From contig JBMNPN010000002.1 in NCBI GenBank assembly GCA_050943615.1, positions 9,410-73,409 on the forward strand: a stretch of 64,000 nucleotides of DNA, given 5' to 3'. This document shows positions 34,744 to 43,489 of this stretch, piece by piece; position 1 is the first letter of the stretch; every line of letters begins with the position of its first letter. The translations under genes and the position numbers were made by a program. Origin of the DNA: CACZQA01 sp050943615. GTDB taxonomy: Bacteria > Actinomycetota > Coriobacteriia > Coriobacteriales > QAMH01. The notes under the pieces are model-generated. The model searched no databases. It had not been told where the DNA came from and worked only from the letters and a program-made list of their open reading frames with translations.

Positions 34744-35079
34744 TTAGTCCTTCAGGCGAAAGAGCGCGGAGTTCGGGTGCTCTTCTGCCACCTTGGCCAT
34801 CTCCTCGACGGTGCCGTAGTACATGCAGCCCGCCTGGCAGTGGTGCACGCATTTGGGCCAGCGCCCCTCGGCCACGCGGTCGGCGCACAGGTCGCACAGC
34901 GAGGTCGGCATGGGGAGGTAGTTGTACTCCCAGGTCCCGTCCTCCTTTTCGCGCGGACCGTCCTGCAGGATCTTGATGCCCCACTGGCCGGTGGGATACC
35001 CGTGCTCGGTCTTGCAGGCTATCTCGCAGGAGTGGCAGCCGGTGCAGAATTGGTAGTTGATGACAAGCGCGTTGCTCAT
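34744..35079 (-). CDS. Small 4Fe-4S subunit of the molybdopterin oxidoreductase
   Basis: This 111-residue electron-transfer subunit has two cysteine clusters. The first is Cys12, 15, 18 and 22 (CTGCHSCEIAC). The second is Cys62 and 65 (CDLC) with Cys77, 81 and 85 (CVHHCQAGC). The Pro-x-Cys-Val spacing resembles the beta subunits of DMSO-reductase-family enzymes, but the protein is about half their usual length. It starts 15 bases after the catalytic subunit stop and has no signal peptide, so the enzyme is cytosolic unless exported with a partner. No membrane anchor gene follows. Confidence 0.88.
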   Translation of the reverse strand: MSNALVINYQFCTGCHSCEIACKTEHGYPTGQWGIKILQDGPREKEDGTWEYNYLPMPTSLCDLCADRVAEGRWPKCVHHCQAGCMYYGTVEEMAKVAEEHPNSALFRLKD

Positions 35080-35094
35080 GATGGCTCCCCTCTC

Positions 35095-37521
35095 TTATTT
35101 CAGGTTGTCGTGGGCGTATGCGGAGTTAGAGATCTCGCGTCCGCCAATGTCGGTGTTCTGCAGGTTGTAGTCGATGGGCTGGGCCTCTTCGTATTTCCAG
35201 CCGCCCTTGCGCGTGACCTGCTCGCCTGGCATGACCTTGCTGTTCTCCTCGGTGCACGGGTAGATCTTGCAGATCGTGCACTTGTACGGGGCACCGTAAC
35301 CGGTGGACCCGTATTGCATCTGAGAGGTGAGGTTGTTGATGTTGGAATCGAACACGCCGAACAGGTGCGGTTCTGCCGCCTCTTGCTCGGGGAACCACCA
35401 GCCATGGTCGGCTGCAACGACGCGCTCGTCGAAGGACGGGTCGAACACGGCCTTCTGGCGGCAGCGTCCGCGCATGTTCTCAATCCAGACCCAGTCGCCT
35501 TCCTTGATTCCGTACTTCTCGGCGGTCTTGGGATTCATGCGGATCTGCGGGTCAGGCTGGATCTCGCGCATGTTGGGGAACTGACGGTGCTCGGAGTGGA
35601 AGTAGCCCCACATACGGGCGCCGGTCGTCAGCACGAGCGGGTACTTTTCGCACAGCTCGGGCGTCGAATAGGGGCTCTCGGGCGGCTCTTCCCAATAGGG
35701 GACCGACTCGATGCCCCATTGCTCGAAGGGCAAGATGGAGAACTCGAAGCGCCCCGTTGCCGTCATGAAGCCGGGCTTGCCGTCGGGACGAGCAAGACCC
35801 TTCTCGTATTTCTTGTACTCGAACGGCGGGTAGTTGAGCACCTCGTGCTTGATGTCGTCGAAGTCCTTGCCGTAGACCCCGCCCCAGTCGCTGCGGTTCT
35901 TGAGGAGGAAGTTCAGCAGAGAGACGTCGTCGGTGATGCCGTATTTCTCGAGGATCTCCGGATGGCACTTGCCCACGACGGCCAGGAGGATGTCCTCGTC
36001 GGACTTTGCCTCTCCCGGCGGCTCGGTCACCTTGGTGACGGCGCGCAGCGGCGTGTACCAGGCGCGGATGCAGTTGCGCTCCGGGCTCATCGCCGCAGGT
36101 AGGATAAGGTCGGCACAGGCCACGGCCGTCGGGGTCTTGAAGATGTCGACCACGCAGACAAAGTCGAGCTTGCGCAGCGCGCGGTACACGCGCGGTGCCT
36201 CGGCGCCCATGTTGGCGATTGGGTTGGTCGTCTGCAGCCACATCATCTTGATGGGGTAGGGCTCATCGGTCTCGATCGCGTGCAGGATCAGGTCGCTCAT
36301 GGCGGTGGCAGCGTAGCCGTAAGTGTGCAGCGGCGAGACGTCATCTCCGATGCGCAGGCCCCTGACCTCGGGATCGACGTCCTCGAATCCGCAGTTGTAG
36401 GCCAAGTCGATGCGGTAGGGCTGGTCGGTCTGGATGTTGCCGCCGGGAACGTCGTAGTTGCCCGTGAGCGCGATGAGGGAGTTCACGGCCTGGGCGGCGG
36501 GGATGCCGATGCGAGACTGGTCGAGCGGCAAGCCCCACTGCAGTGCAGCCGGCTTGGCCTTGGCGTACATGCGCGCCGCCTTGCGAATATCCTCGGCCTT
36601 GACCCAGCAGATGTCCGCAGCCTTCTCGGGCGTCCATTCTTTAACTGCCTCGGCGAACTTGTCGAAGCCATAGGTCCAGCGGTCGATGAAGTCGTGGTCG
36701 TAGAGGTCCTCTTCGATGATGACGTTGGCGAATGCAAGCCCAAGGCAGGCGTCGGTGCCGGGGCGCAGGCGCAGCCAGACCTTGGCGCGCGAGGCAAGCC
36801 AAGTGAGCTTGGGGTCGACGACGATGAGCTCGGATCCGCGCTGCATCGAGTCGACGATCCAGTGCCCGAGGAAGGCATCGGAGTTCGAGACAACGGGGTT
36901 GTTGCCCCAGATGAGGATGATCTCAGGAGGAGTCCAATCCGGGTCGTCCTCGTAGCGGGTAGGCCGCGATTGCGACATGTCCGCGATCACGCTGCCGCCG
37001 TTCTGGGCGTAGTTCAGGCTCACGCGGGGCAGCATGCAGGAATCGCCGGAGAGAAAGCCGAGCGAGAAGTTGGGAGATCCGAACGCCCAGTAGCACAGCA
37101 TCGGCGCCTGCCAGCAGGCGTTGCGGCCCGTGCCCATCATGGCAGCGATGGATTGTGGTCCGTACTCCTTCTGGATGCGCTTGACGTGGTCGTCGATGAT
37201 GTCGAGGGCCTCGTCCCAGGTGACGCGCTCCCACTTGTCCTCGCCGCGCTCGCCTACGCGCTTGAGCGGGTATTTCAGTCGTTCAGGACTGTTGATTTCC
37301 TCGATGTAGTTCAGGCAGCGCAGGCACAGGCGGCCGCGGTTGAACGGGCTGTTCGGGTCGCCTTCGACCTTGACGAGCTTTCCGTCCTTGTCAGTGTAGT
37401 AGATGATCCCGCAACCCTCATGGCAGCCTGGGCCTGACCACGTGCAGGAACGCGTGGCAGTCAGATCCCCATCTTGCCACTGCCACTCGTCTGCCTTGTA
37501 GAGCTCTTTGTTGTACTCCAT
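35095..37521 (-). CDS. Molybdopterin oxidoreductase catalytic subunit, cytosolic
   Basis: This 808-residue DMSO-reductase-superfamily enzyme binds a bis-pterin Mo or W cofactor. The N-terminal Fe-S site is Cys26, Cys33, Cys37 and Cys66 (CTWSGPGCHEGC ... GRLC). Molybdopterin-binding blocks include WDEALDIIDDHVKRI, MLPRVSLNYAQNGG, ILIWGNNPVVSN and a C-terminal pterin domain (TTGARMWGYFHSEHRQ). There is no twin-arginine signal. The Mo ligand is probably within SGDSCML near residue 165. The layout of catalytic subunit, tiny Fe-S subunit and a nearby regulator recalls gut coriobacterial catechol dehydroxylases and pyrogallol transhydroxylase. That comparison is by architecture only; the substrate is unknown. 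GAGGAAA precedes the ATG. Confidence 0.88.
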   Translation of the reverse strand: MEYNKELYKADEWQWQDGDLTATRSCTWSGPGCHEGCGIIYYTDKDGKLVKVEGDPNSPFNRGRLCLRCLNYIEEINSPERLKYPLKRVGERGEDKWERVTWDEALDIIDDHVKRIQKEYGPQSIAAMMGTGRNACWQAPMLCYWAFGSPNFSLGFLSGDSCMLPRVSLNYAQNGGSVIADMSQSRPTRYEDDPDWTPPEIILIWGNNPVVSNSDAFLGHWIVDSMQRGSELIVVDPKLTWLASRAKVWLRLRPGTDACLGLAFANVIIEEDLYDHDFIDRWTYGFDKFAEAVKEWTPEKAADICWVKAEDIRKAARMYAKAKPAALQWGLPLDQSRIGIPAAQAVNSLIALTGNYDVPGGNIQTDQPYRIDLAYNCGFEDVDPEVRGLRIGDDVSPLHTYGYAATAMSDLILHAIETDEPYPIKMMWLQTTNPIANMGAEAPRVYRALRKLDFVCVVDIFKTPTAVACADLILPAAMSPERNCIRAWYTPLRAVTKVTEPPGEAKSDEDILLAVVGKCHPEILEKYGITDDVSLLNFLLKNRSDWGGVYGKDFDDIKHEVLNYPPFEYKKYEKGLARPDGKPGFMTATGRFEFSILPFEQWGIESVPYWEEPPESPYSTPELCEKYPLVLTTGARMWGYFHSEHRQFPNMREIQPDPQIRMNPKTAEKYGIKEGDWVWIENMRGRCRQKAVFDPSFDERVVAADHGWWFPEQEAAEPHLFGVFDSNINNLTSQMQYGSTGYGAPYKCTICKIYPCTEENSKVMPGEQVTRKGGWKYEEAQPIDYNLQNTDIGGREISNSAYAHDNLK

Positions 37522-37603
37522 TGCGTTTCCTCGCTCTCTCTTTCTGCAGTCCGAACACGTGCGTGGCGTCGTGAATCAGTCTTTCGTCTCCTTTCCCGAC
37601 GCG

Positions 37604-37630
37604 TTTTTCGGTGAGTTTCATCACCAAAAA
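37604..37630. promoter_or_regulatory. Inverted repeat upstream of the oxidoreductase operon
   Basis: TTTTTCGGTGA and TCACCAAAAA form an inverted repeat with one bulged base around GTTTCA, about 85 bases upstream of the oxidoreductase start. It is a candidate operator for the PucR-family regulator encoded nearby. The remainder of 37522-37784 shows nothing else clear. Confidence 0.4.
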
Positions 37631-37784
37631 TTCTATGGAGGAAGCGCGTGAGAGCCCGGTGCCCCTCTGGTCGAAAACCGGGCGGGCATTTTGCGCACTA
37701 TGGCTGTTGCCGTTCAATCAGGGCGTCGCAAGATAGATTTGCCTGCCTGTATCAATGCGCGAACAAGAAGGAAGAGGAGGTGCC

Positions 37785-38027
37785 ATGCCCTGCTACCAGT
37801 GCTCGAAATGCGGCAGATGCGGGATGCTCTCGACGAGCGCGGACGTCGTCTGCGGCCGCTGCGGGGCGCCGACGCTTCCCGGCCAGGCGTTCTGCGAAAA
37901 GTGCGGGGCACCGCTCGGCACAAACGGTCGCGGGATCAACTTTGTCTGGAAGGGCGGAACGGCTGCGAGTCGGAACCCGTCGCAAAGAGCAGGCGGGTTG
38001 GCAGCTGCTCGTGAAAGCCCGTCTTAG
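37785..38027 (+). CDS. Small zinc-ribbon protein
   Basis: This 80-residue protein starts at ATG 37785 with GAGGAGG five bases upstream. It contains CYQCSKCGRCG, then CGRCGAP and FCEKCGAPL, that is, three or four CxxC pairs of the zinc-ribbon type. The C-terminal 30 residues are basic and low complexity. It is transcribed divergently from the oxidoreductase and overlaps the end of the PucR gene by 4 bases. Function unknown; zinc ribbons of this type mediate protein or nucleic-acid contacts. The strong ribosome site is the main reason to accept it. Confidence 0.6.
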   Translation: MPCYQCSKCGRCGMLSTSADVVCGRCGAPTLPGQAFCEKCGAPLGTNGRGINFVWKGGTAASRNPSQRAGGLAAARESPS

Positions 38028-39577
38028 CTGGGCGGCTGGCTGTTTTCATGCGCGTTGCCCTCTTTGTAGGAGAGCAGGCGAATCGAGAACTCAAGGTCGA
38101 AGTACTGGTCGTGGTCACGCAGGTCGATGCCGCAGAGCCGCTCGATTTGCTGGATCCGGTAGCGCATGGTGCTGCGCTGGATGAAGAGGTCCTTTGCGGC
38201 GGCCACCTGGTTTCCGCCATGTTCGAAAAGAGAGGCCAGCGTCTCGCAAAGGGAACTGCCCGTCTCTGCATCGTACTCGAGAATCTTTGCGATGCCGGGG
38301 TGCAAAAAGCTGCTCGGGTCGTCGCTTTGCAGACAGGCCTCGTAGGGAGCATACGAACGGCAATCGGCATAGAGGTGCAGAGCGCGCGTATCCCCGAGTC
38401 GCTCTCCAATGAGGATCGCCGCGCTCGCCTGACGGTAGAGGTGCATGAGCGCAGAGACGTCATCTTCCGGCTCAGAACACCCCGCGACAAGCGAACGGCT
38501 CGCAAGATAGCGCTCGAGCTTTCTCTCTTCCGCCTCGTCGAGCTGGCCGGTCTCGTTGTTGACGACGACAACGAGCTCCTGCGCCTTCCTGACCGTTTCG
38601 CTGCGGGCGACGATTGTCCTGAGGTCCGAGGAGAAGGCCGTCTGCTCGTGGCCGTTGAGGAAACGGTGCGGGGAGGAGACGACGATGACGCAGAATGCAC
38701 GATCGACCTGCAGGCGGTGGTTGAAGAGATACGCATCGATATCCTGCTGGGACTCGATGTTGCCGAGCAGAATCTCGGAGTAGAGCTTTGAGAGGGCATC
38801 GTGCTCGTTCGGCTCGCGCCGCCGATTGCCGGTAAGGGCGAGGCTTGCAAGGGAGCAGAAGAACCTGAGGCACTGGCTGTCGCCTTCGGTGATGGCGCGG
38901 CTCTTCGAGATGAGGCAGGCGACGGGGGAGTCTGCATCGTTCCTGTTCAAAGAGCAGGCAGACATCGATCTGTCGAACGTCACGAACTCGTCCACGTACC
39001 CCTTTTCGGAAAGCGCCCTGAAAAGACGGGGGATGTCCACTTCGTCTTCCGAGAACCCGAGCGTGTCCACGTAGGTCCTGTCCTTCTGTACCCACAGCGA
39101 GTCGGGCATCGTGTCGCTTTTCGTACTGGCGATGACTTTGAGGTTGCGGTCGATCACGATCAAGGGGTTGCCGAGGAGCTCGTGTGCGGTTTCCACCATG
39201 CGCTGCACGGAATGGGTCTCGCTGAGGTCGTCGAGCAGGCGATCGCCCCAAGACCTGTACCAGCTCAAGACGTTGGAGGCACGTTCGACGATCTGGTCAA
39301 GGGAACGCCCGCCGGTTTCCAGGGAAATCGCGCAAGAGGCGCCCGCGGGCAGCTCATACGGCCCCTCGTGGCAGAGCACCAGGCGCGCAGCGTTGCCGAT
39401 AGTGGTGACTGCATCGTCGTCAGGGCGTGCGAAGGGGGCGGCGTGCTTGGGGAGAACGGCACCGGAGCTGAGACGTACTGCCCGGTCAACGGGAAGCGAT
39501 GCATCGAAACCGGGGCCCTTTTCACAGGCAAAGCGCCCGGATAGCCCGTCGAACAGCATTGCCATCGTGACGCGCAT
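38024..39577 (-). CDS. PucR-family transcriptional regulator
   Basis: This 517-residue regulator resembles the PucR/CdaR class, which usually senses a metabolite and activates catabolic genes. The C-terminal helix-turn-helix is clear: LASLFEHGGNQVAAAKDLFI, then RSTMRYRIQQIERLCGIDL (about 445-500). The central part has a GGDEF-derived ligand region typical of the family, and the N-terminal ~280 residues form a sensor (ELLGNPLIVIDRNLKVIAST). AAGGAGG precedes the ATG at 39577. Its position downstream of the TgpA-like gene and near the oxidoreductase makes the latter the likely target; this is inference. Confidence 0.85.
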   Translation of the reverse strand: MRVTMAMLFDGLSGRFACEKGPGFDASLPVDRAVRLSSGAVLPKHAAPFARPDDDAVTTIGNAARLVLCHEGPYELPAGASCAISLETGGRSLDQIVERASNVLSWYRSWGDRLLDDLSETHSVQRMVETAHELLGNPLIVIDRNLKVIASTKSDTMPDSLWVQKDRTYVDTLGFSEDEVDIPRLFRALSEKGYVDEFVTFDRSMSACSLNRNDADSPVACLISKSRAITEGDSQCLRFFCSLASLALTGNRRREPNEHDALSKLYSEILLGNIESQQDIDAYLFNHRLQVDRAFCVIVVSSPHRFLNGHEQTAFSSDLRTIVARSETVRKAQELVVVVNNETGQLDEAEERKLERYLASRSLVAGCSEPEDDVSALMHLYRQASAAILIGERLGDTRALHLYADCRSYAPYEACLQSDDPSSFLHPGIAKILEYDAETGSSLCETLASLFEHGGNQVAAAKDLFIQRSTMRYRIQQIERLCGIDLRDHDQYFDLEFSIRLLSYKEGNAHENSQPPS

Positions 39578-39696
39578 GCCGCTCCTCCTTTTCGTGGGAC
39601 TCGGAGACCGTTCAGGTTGCCAAAGTCCATTTTAGCAAGCGTTCGCGGTCCCAGCGATGTTTGAGCAGCACCTGCGAGATGCCAGAGCCGCAGCCT

Positions 39697-41139
39697 CTAG
39701 ATTCGCCAGAACTTCCAGAGCCACTTGACCTTGCCGACCTGCTTGGACACGTTCTTGTAGAACGTGCGGTAATAGGATTTGACCCGCTTCAAATCTTCTT
39801 TGGTGGCACGCTCGTCGCCGTAGCCTGCGCGCATGTAGGCAAGCGTGACCTGCAGAAAATCGGTTTTTGTGGTGAGGTCGACATACGGCTCGAGCTGGTT
39901 GGCAGAGGCGAGCGCGAACTCCATGGGCGTGAGGCTCTCGGGCTTTCTGATGCCCAGGCGCTTGAAGCGCGTGAGAAGGAACTCGTAAATCCAGATGACT
40001 TGTTCTGATACCGGCTTATCTGCGATTTTCTCCAGCCTGCGCGTTCTCTGGCGCCGTCTGAGCACTATCACGGCGATAATTGCCGCGACGACGAGCGCGA
40101 TGAGCACGAGGTTGTGCCAGTCGCTCAAGTTGTAGCCGATAGTCTGGAACTGCTGGTTCCAGTCGCTGCTGTCATATCCGTTCGGGGACTTGCTGGCCTT
40201 TTCTTCCTGCGAGGCGGAAGTGCCGTTCTGCGTCTCCGTGTCTTGCTGGGTGCCGCCCTCGGCGTTTTTGCGGGTGTCGTTTTTCTTGTCCTCGTTGATG
40301 TTGCTCGTCTTGATATCGGGGTTGACGATCTCCTTGCGGGAATAGACGCCCGTGTACTCGACGACGGGCCGCTGGTAGTAATCCTGGAAGGGCTTGAAGT
40401 TCGGGGTGGAGAGGTTGAGCCCTGCGATGATTCCAAAGAACACGGCAACGCCCACGAGCAGGCAGATTAGTGCGGTGACAAGCGAAAATCCACATGCCCC
40501 GCCAAAGACGGCGCGCCCGATTCGTTTTGCAGAGTAGACGCTCGCCCGGTAGCGCTGGTTGATATAGCAGGCCCCGCATCCGAGGTAGACGACCAGAGAG
40601 GCGAGCACGCCAGGTTGCGAGCTGATCCAGTCGCGGTAGAAGAACTGGATGACCGCGCAGGCGAGCACGCCCAGGATAAAGAGGATAGCCACACCCCAGG
40701 TGCGGCGCGAGAGCAGGTACGTGACAAGCGGAACGAGGACGAGCACGAGCCCGAAGACGTAATAGTTGCCCTCGACGTCGTTTACCTGCCCGTTGGCAAA
40801 GAACGGGGTGCCGGCAGGTTCGCTTGCACCTAAGAGGGCAAGCACGATTGCCGCCAACACCAAGTAGCAGATTGCGCAGGGCAAGAGCGCCCGCTTCGAC
40901 CATGCGCCGGCAAAGAGCACGATGAGGAGCACCGCGCACACCCCAGCCTCGAGCAGTACGTTTCCGCGCAGGTCAGGAGCGCTGTTGAACCCATACGATA
41001 CCGTGTAGACCAGTCCCGTCGAGACGATGAGGACCAAGAGGAAATCGAAAACGGAAGAGCGCAAGAAGAGCGAGAGACGCTGCGATTTCTGCCCGTTTTC
41101 GCCGCGTGACCGGCTGCCGTTTCTAACTGCTGCAGGCAT
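39697..41139 (-). CDS. TgpA/DUF4129-like membrane protein without transglutaminase domain, second copy
   Basis: This 480-residue paralogue of the protein at 5577-7016 has a similar series of about seven N-terminal helices. A short external loop (about 110 residues, Gln/Thr/Asn/Lys-rich, NEDKKNDTRKNAEGGTQQ) follows, then one helix and a cytoplasmic domain ending KWLWKFWRI. No Cys-His-Asp transglutaminase triad is present. The ATG overlaps the DUF58 stop (TAATG). The two loops differ greatly in sequence while the C-terminal domains are conserved, so the cytoplasmic part is probably the interaction surface for MoxR or DUF58. Confidence 0.75.
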   Translation of the reverse strand: MPAAVRNGSRSRGENGQKSQRLSLFLRSSVFDFLLVLIVSTGLVYTVSYGFNSAPDLRGNVLLEAGVCAVLLIVLFAGAWSKRALLPCAICYLVLAAIVLALLGASEPAGTPFFANGQVNDVEGNYYVFGLVLVLVPLVTYLLSRRTWGVAILFILGVLACAVIQFFYRDWISSQPGVLASLVVYLGCGACYINQRYRASVYSAKRIGRAVFGGACGFSLVTALICLLVGVAVFFGIIAGLNLSTPNFKPFQDYYQRPVVEYTGVYSRKEIVNPDIKTSNINEDKKNDTRKNAEGGTQQDTETQNGTSASQEEKASKSPNGYDSSDWNQQFQTIGYNLSDWHNLVLIALVVAAIIAVIVLRRRQRTRRLEKIADKPVSEQVIWIYEFLLTRFKRLGIRKPESLTPMEFALASANQLEPYVDLTTKTDFLQVTLAYMRAGYGDERATKEDLKRVKSYYRTFYKNVSKQVGKVKWLWKFWRI

Positions 41140-42500
41140 TACAGGACCGCCCCCTCCAGCTGCTTGGAATCCGAAAGCACGAGGTAGGGGATGTTCGCCC
41201 CGTCGAGCTGCCGCAGGGGCGCAACGTACTTGTCCAGATCGCTTTCCACGAGACGCCTGGGCACAACCGCGATCATAAATGGAGCGCGTCGGCGGCTCTT
41301 GAGTCCTAGAAGCGTGGAGACCGTCTCCGCCGTGATGTTCGCGCTGACCACCACGACGTTGTTCTCGCCCTGCCTCCCGGCTGTCTCGCGGTTGATGAGG
41401 TCGAGGGTTTCCCCGCGGCGATCCTTGTCAATGGACATCTGCGGCATGTCCGCTATGAGCTTTGGCATGTCGTCGGTGCGCCACGTCGTGAGACGGGCAG
41501 TCTCTCCGTAGCGGTTCTTGAAGAGCACTTCGGTGTCGAATCCGCGGCGCTGGGCATAGTGCGCAATGGAAAGCCCCGATTCCACGACGGCATCGTATTC
41601 TGCCATGAGCGTCTCGGCGTCGTCTTCCGGCGCGGTAAAGTCCAAGAACACCGCGACGCCCGGATTCGTGTAGCGCTCGAAGAGCCGCGTGTAGTAGCCG
41701 CCGTCGGGCTTTCGCGAGGAGAGCTTCCAGTGGATGGTCTTCAACGGGTCGCCAGGCGTGTAATCGCGCACGTACGCGTAGTCCATCGAATCGGCGATGA
41801 TGGACTTTGCCGCCTGCAACGACTCCGTTTCGGCATCGGACGAAAAGTGGATTTCCGCAATCTCGCGCAGATGGGGCGTGACGAGAACAGACTGTGTGCG
41901 GCCGCTTTCGAGCGTTGCCGTGAAAAGTCCCAGAAAATCGGAGAGCACAATCTTGTCGAGTCCCGCCTGGTACTTGCCGATATGCGAAAAGCGCGTCGCA
42001 AAGGGCAGGTCATAGCGCTCGAAGGGAGTGAGCGTGATGGACGTGCTCGCCTCGCTCGCATTGTTTCCGAACATATCGGAAATGTAGAACACCGGCTCGA
42101 CGGGAAAACAGAAGAACGGCGTCTTGTTGTGGAAGTGAATCGTGAAGTGAACTTCGGAGTCTCGAGCGCAATCGCGCAGGTCAGAGTCTTCTTCGAAACT
42201 GATTCCGCGTTTCAAGACGCGCACGTAAAACCAGGAGGCCACGATGGCGAAGACGAGCATGATGAACGGCACCCAGCCAATGGCCGTGGCGTGGTAGTCG
42301 TTGCTGCCCACGAGCAGGGCAAGCGCGCCGCAAAGCACGACGACGACGCTTGTCACGAGAAACTTCAGCACCGGGTGCTTTGAACGCGCCGATGCGTTCT
42401 GCGCACGTTTCACGGCACGCCGACGCTCGCGTTCGCCCTTGCGCTTTTCTCGGCGCTTGCGAAGCTGAAAACCCTGATTTTTGAGACTTACAGTGTCCAT
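41139..42500 (-). CDS. DUF58 domain protein, second copy
   Basis: This 453-residue membrane-anchored DUF58 protein has a very basic N-terminus (RKRREKRKGERERRRAVKRA), two adjacent helices at about 46-90, and the DUF58 block YVRDYTPGDPLKTIHWKLS near residue 240. It begins 8 bases after the moxR stop and overlaps the following gene by one base. In the canonical module it partners MoxR. Confidence 0.88.
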   Translation of the reverse strand: MDTVSLKNQGFQLRKRREKRKGERERRRAVKRAQNASARSKHPVLKFLVTSVVVVLCGALALLVGSNDYHATAIGWVPFIMLVFAIVASWFYVRVLKRGISFEEDSDLRDCARDSEVHFTIHFHNKTPFFCFPVEPVFYISDMFGNNASEASTSITLTPFERYDLPFATRFSHIGKYQAGLDKIVLSDFLGLFTATLESGRTQSVLVTPHLREIAEIHFSSDAETESLQAAKSIIADSMDYAYVRDYTPGDPLKTIHWKLSSRKPDGGYYTRLFERYTNPGVAVFLDFTAPEDDAETLMAEYDAVVESGLSIAHYAQRRGFDTEVLFKNRYGETARLTTWRTDDMPKLIADMPQMSIDKDRRGETLDLINRETAGRQGENNVVVVSANITAETVSTLLGLKSRRRAPFMIAVVPRRLVESDLDKYVAPLRQLDGANIPYLVLSDSKQLEGAVL

Positions 42501-42508
42501 GCTCTTGT

Positions 42509-43489
42509 CTAGACCGTCGTTCCTTTGAGGTCGGCGGCAGAGACCGTCGGTACGGCGATGGAGTCGAGGATGCTCGCGATGACGCCCTTGCCGTCCTTTC
42601 CGTCGATCTTTGCCTCGTGCGTGAGGATGAGGCGGTGCGCGAGCACGTAGGGCGCAAGGTACTTGATGTCATCGGGGATCACGTAGGAGCGGCCGCGCAT
42701 CAGCGCGTTGGCGCGCGCGAGCTCGATTAGTGCGATGGTGCCACGGGGAGACGCGCCGCAGCTGCACTCGTGCGTGGTGCGCGTGGCGCCGACGATCTGC
42801 ACCGCATAGCGCGCGATTGCCTCGGAAACGTGCACCTCTTCGGCCATGTTCTGCAGTCGGATGGCATCCTCGCGTGTTGCCACGGCGCGTATCGCCGCCT
42901 TCGCCGCCTTGCTCTCGAGGGCGACCTTCACCTCCTCCTCGGGCAGGGGATAGCCCATGGAGAGCTTGATGAGGAAACGGTCGAGCTGCGCTTCGGGAAG
43001 GGGATAGGTGCCGTACTGCTCGATGGGGTTCTGCGTGGCGAGCACCATGAAGGGCTCTTTGAGCCGGTGCGTTACGCCGTCGACGGTCACCTGCCGCTCT
43101 TCCATCGCCTCGAGCAATGCGGCCTGGGTCTTTGCCGAGGCGCGGTTGATCTCGTCGATGAGGACGAGGTTGCTCATCACGCCGCCGGGTCGGAACTCGA
43201 AGTCATGCGTTTTCTGGTTGAAGATGGAAAAGCCGGTCACGTCGGAGGGCATGACATCCGGGGTGAACTGCATGCGGTTGAAGTCGCAGTCGATGGTCTT
43301 TGCAAAGGCGCGCACGAGGGATGTCTTTCCCGTGCCGGGCAGGTCCTCCAAAAGCACATGGCCTTTTGCGATGAACGCCATGACCACAAGCTCGACGGCC
43401 TCGCGCTTTCCGACGATGACGGTCTCGATGTTGTCCGCAATCTTTTCCAGGGCATCTGCGGCCCTGCCTGCATTTGCTTCGCTAAGCAC
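42509..43489 (-). CDS. MoxR-family AAA+ ATPase, second copy
   Basis: This 326-residue protein has Walker A DLPGTGKTS, Walker B LVLIDEINRASAKTQ, EAMEERQVTVDG and TQNPIEQYGTYPLPEAQ. The true start is probably the GTG at 43489, which shares a base with the stop of the ABC ATPase (TAGTG). The longer frame from 43522 lies inside the ATPase gene, and GGAGGAGAGG lies at the right distance. The overlap ties MoxR to the importer ATPase in one transcript, a stronger link than in the first cluster. Confidence 0.92.
   Translation of the reverse strand: MLSEANAGRAADALEKIADNIETVIVGKREAVELVVMAFIAKGHVLLEDLPGTGKTSLVRAFAKTIDCDFNRMQFTPDVMPSDVTGFSIFNQKTHDFEFRPGGVMSNLVLIDEINRASAKTQAALLEAMEERQVTVDGVTHRLKEPFMVLATQNPIEQYGTYPLPEAQLDRFLIKLSMGYPLPEEEVKVALESKAAKAAIRAVATREDAIRLQNMAEEVHVSEAIARYAVQIVGATRTTHECSCGASPRGTIALIELARANALMRGRSYVIPDDIKYLAPYVLAHRLILTHEAKIDGKDGKGVIASILDSIAVPTVSAADLKGTTV

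Noticed and set aside
34414..36102. 562-residue plus-strand frame across array E and the oxidoreductase genes
   Set aside because: Reads through palindromic repeats and a terminator and lies opposite well-supported Fe-S and molybdopterin genes.
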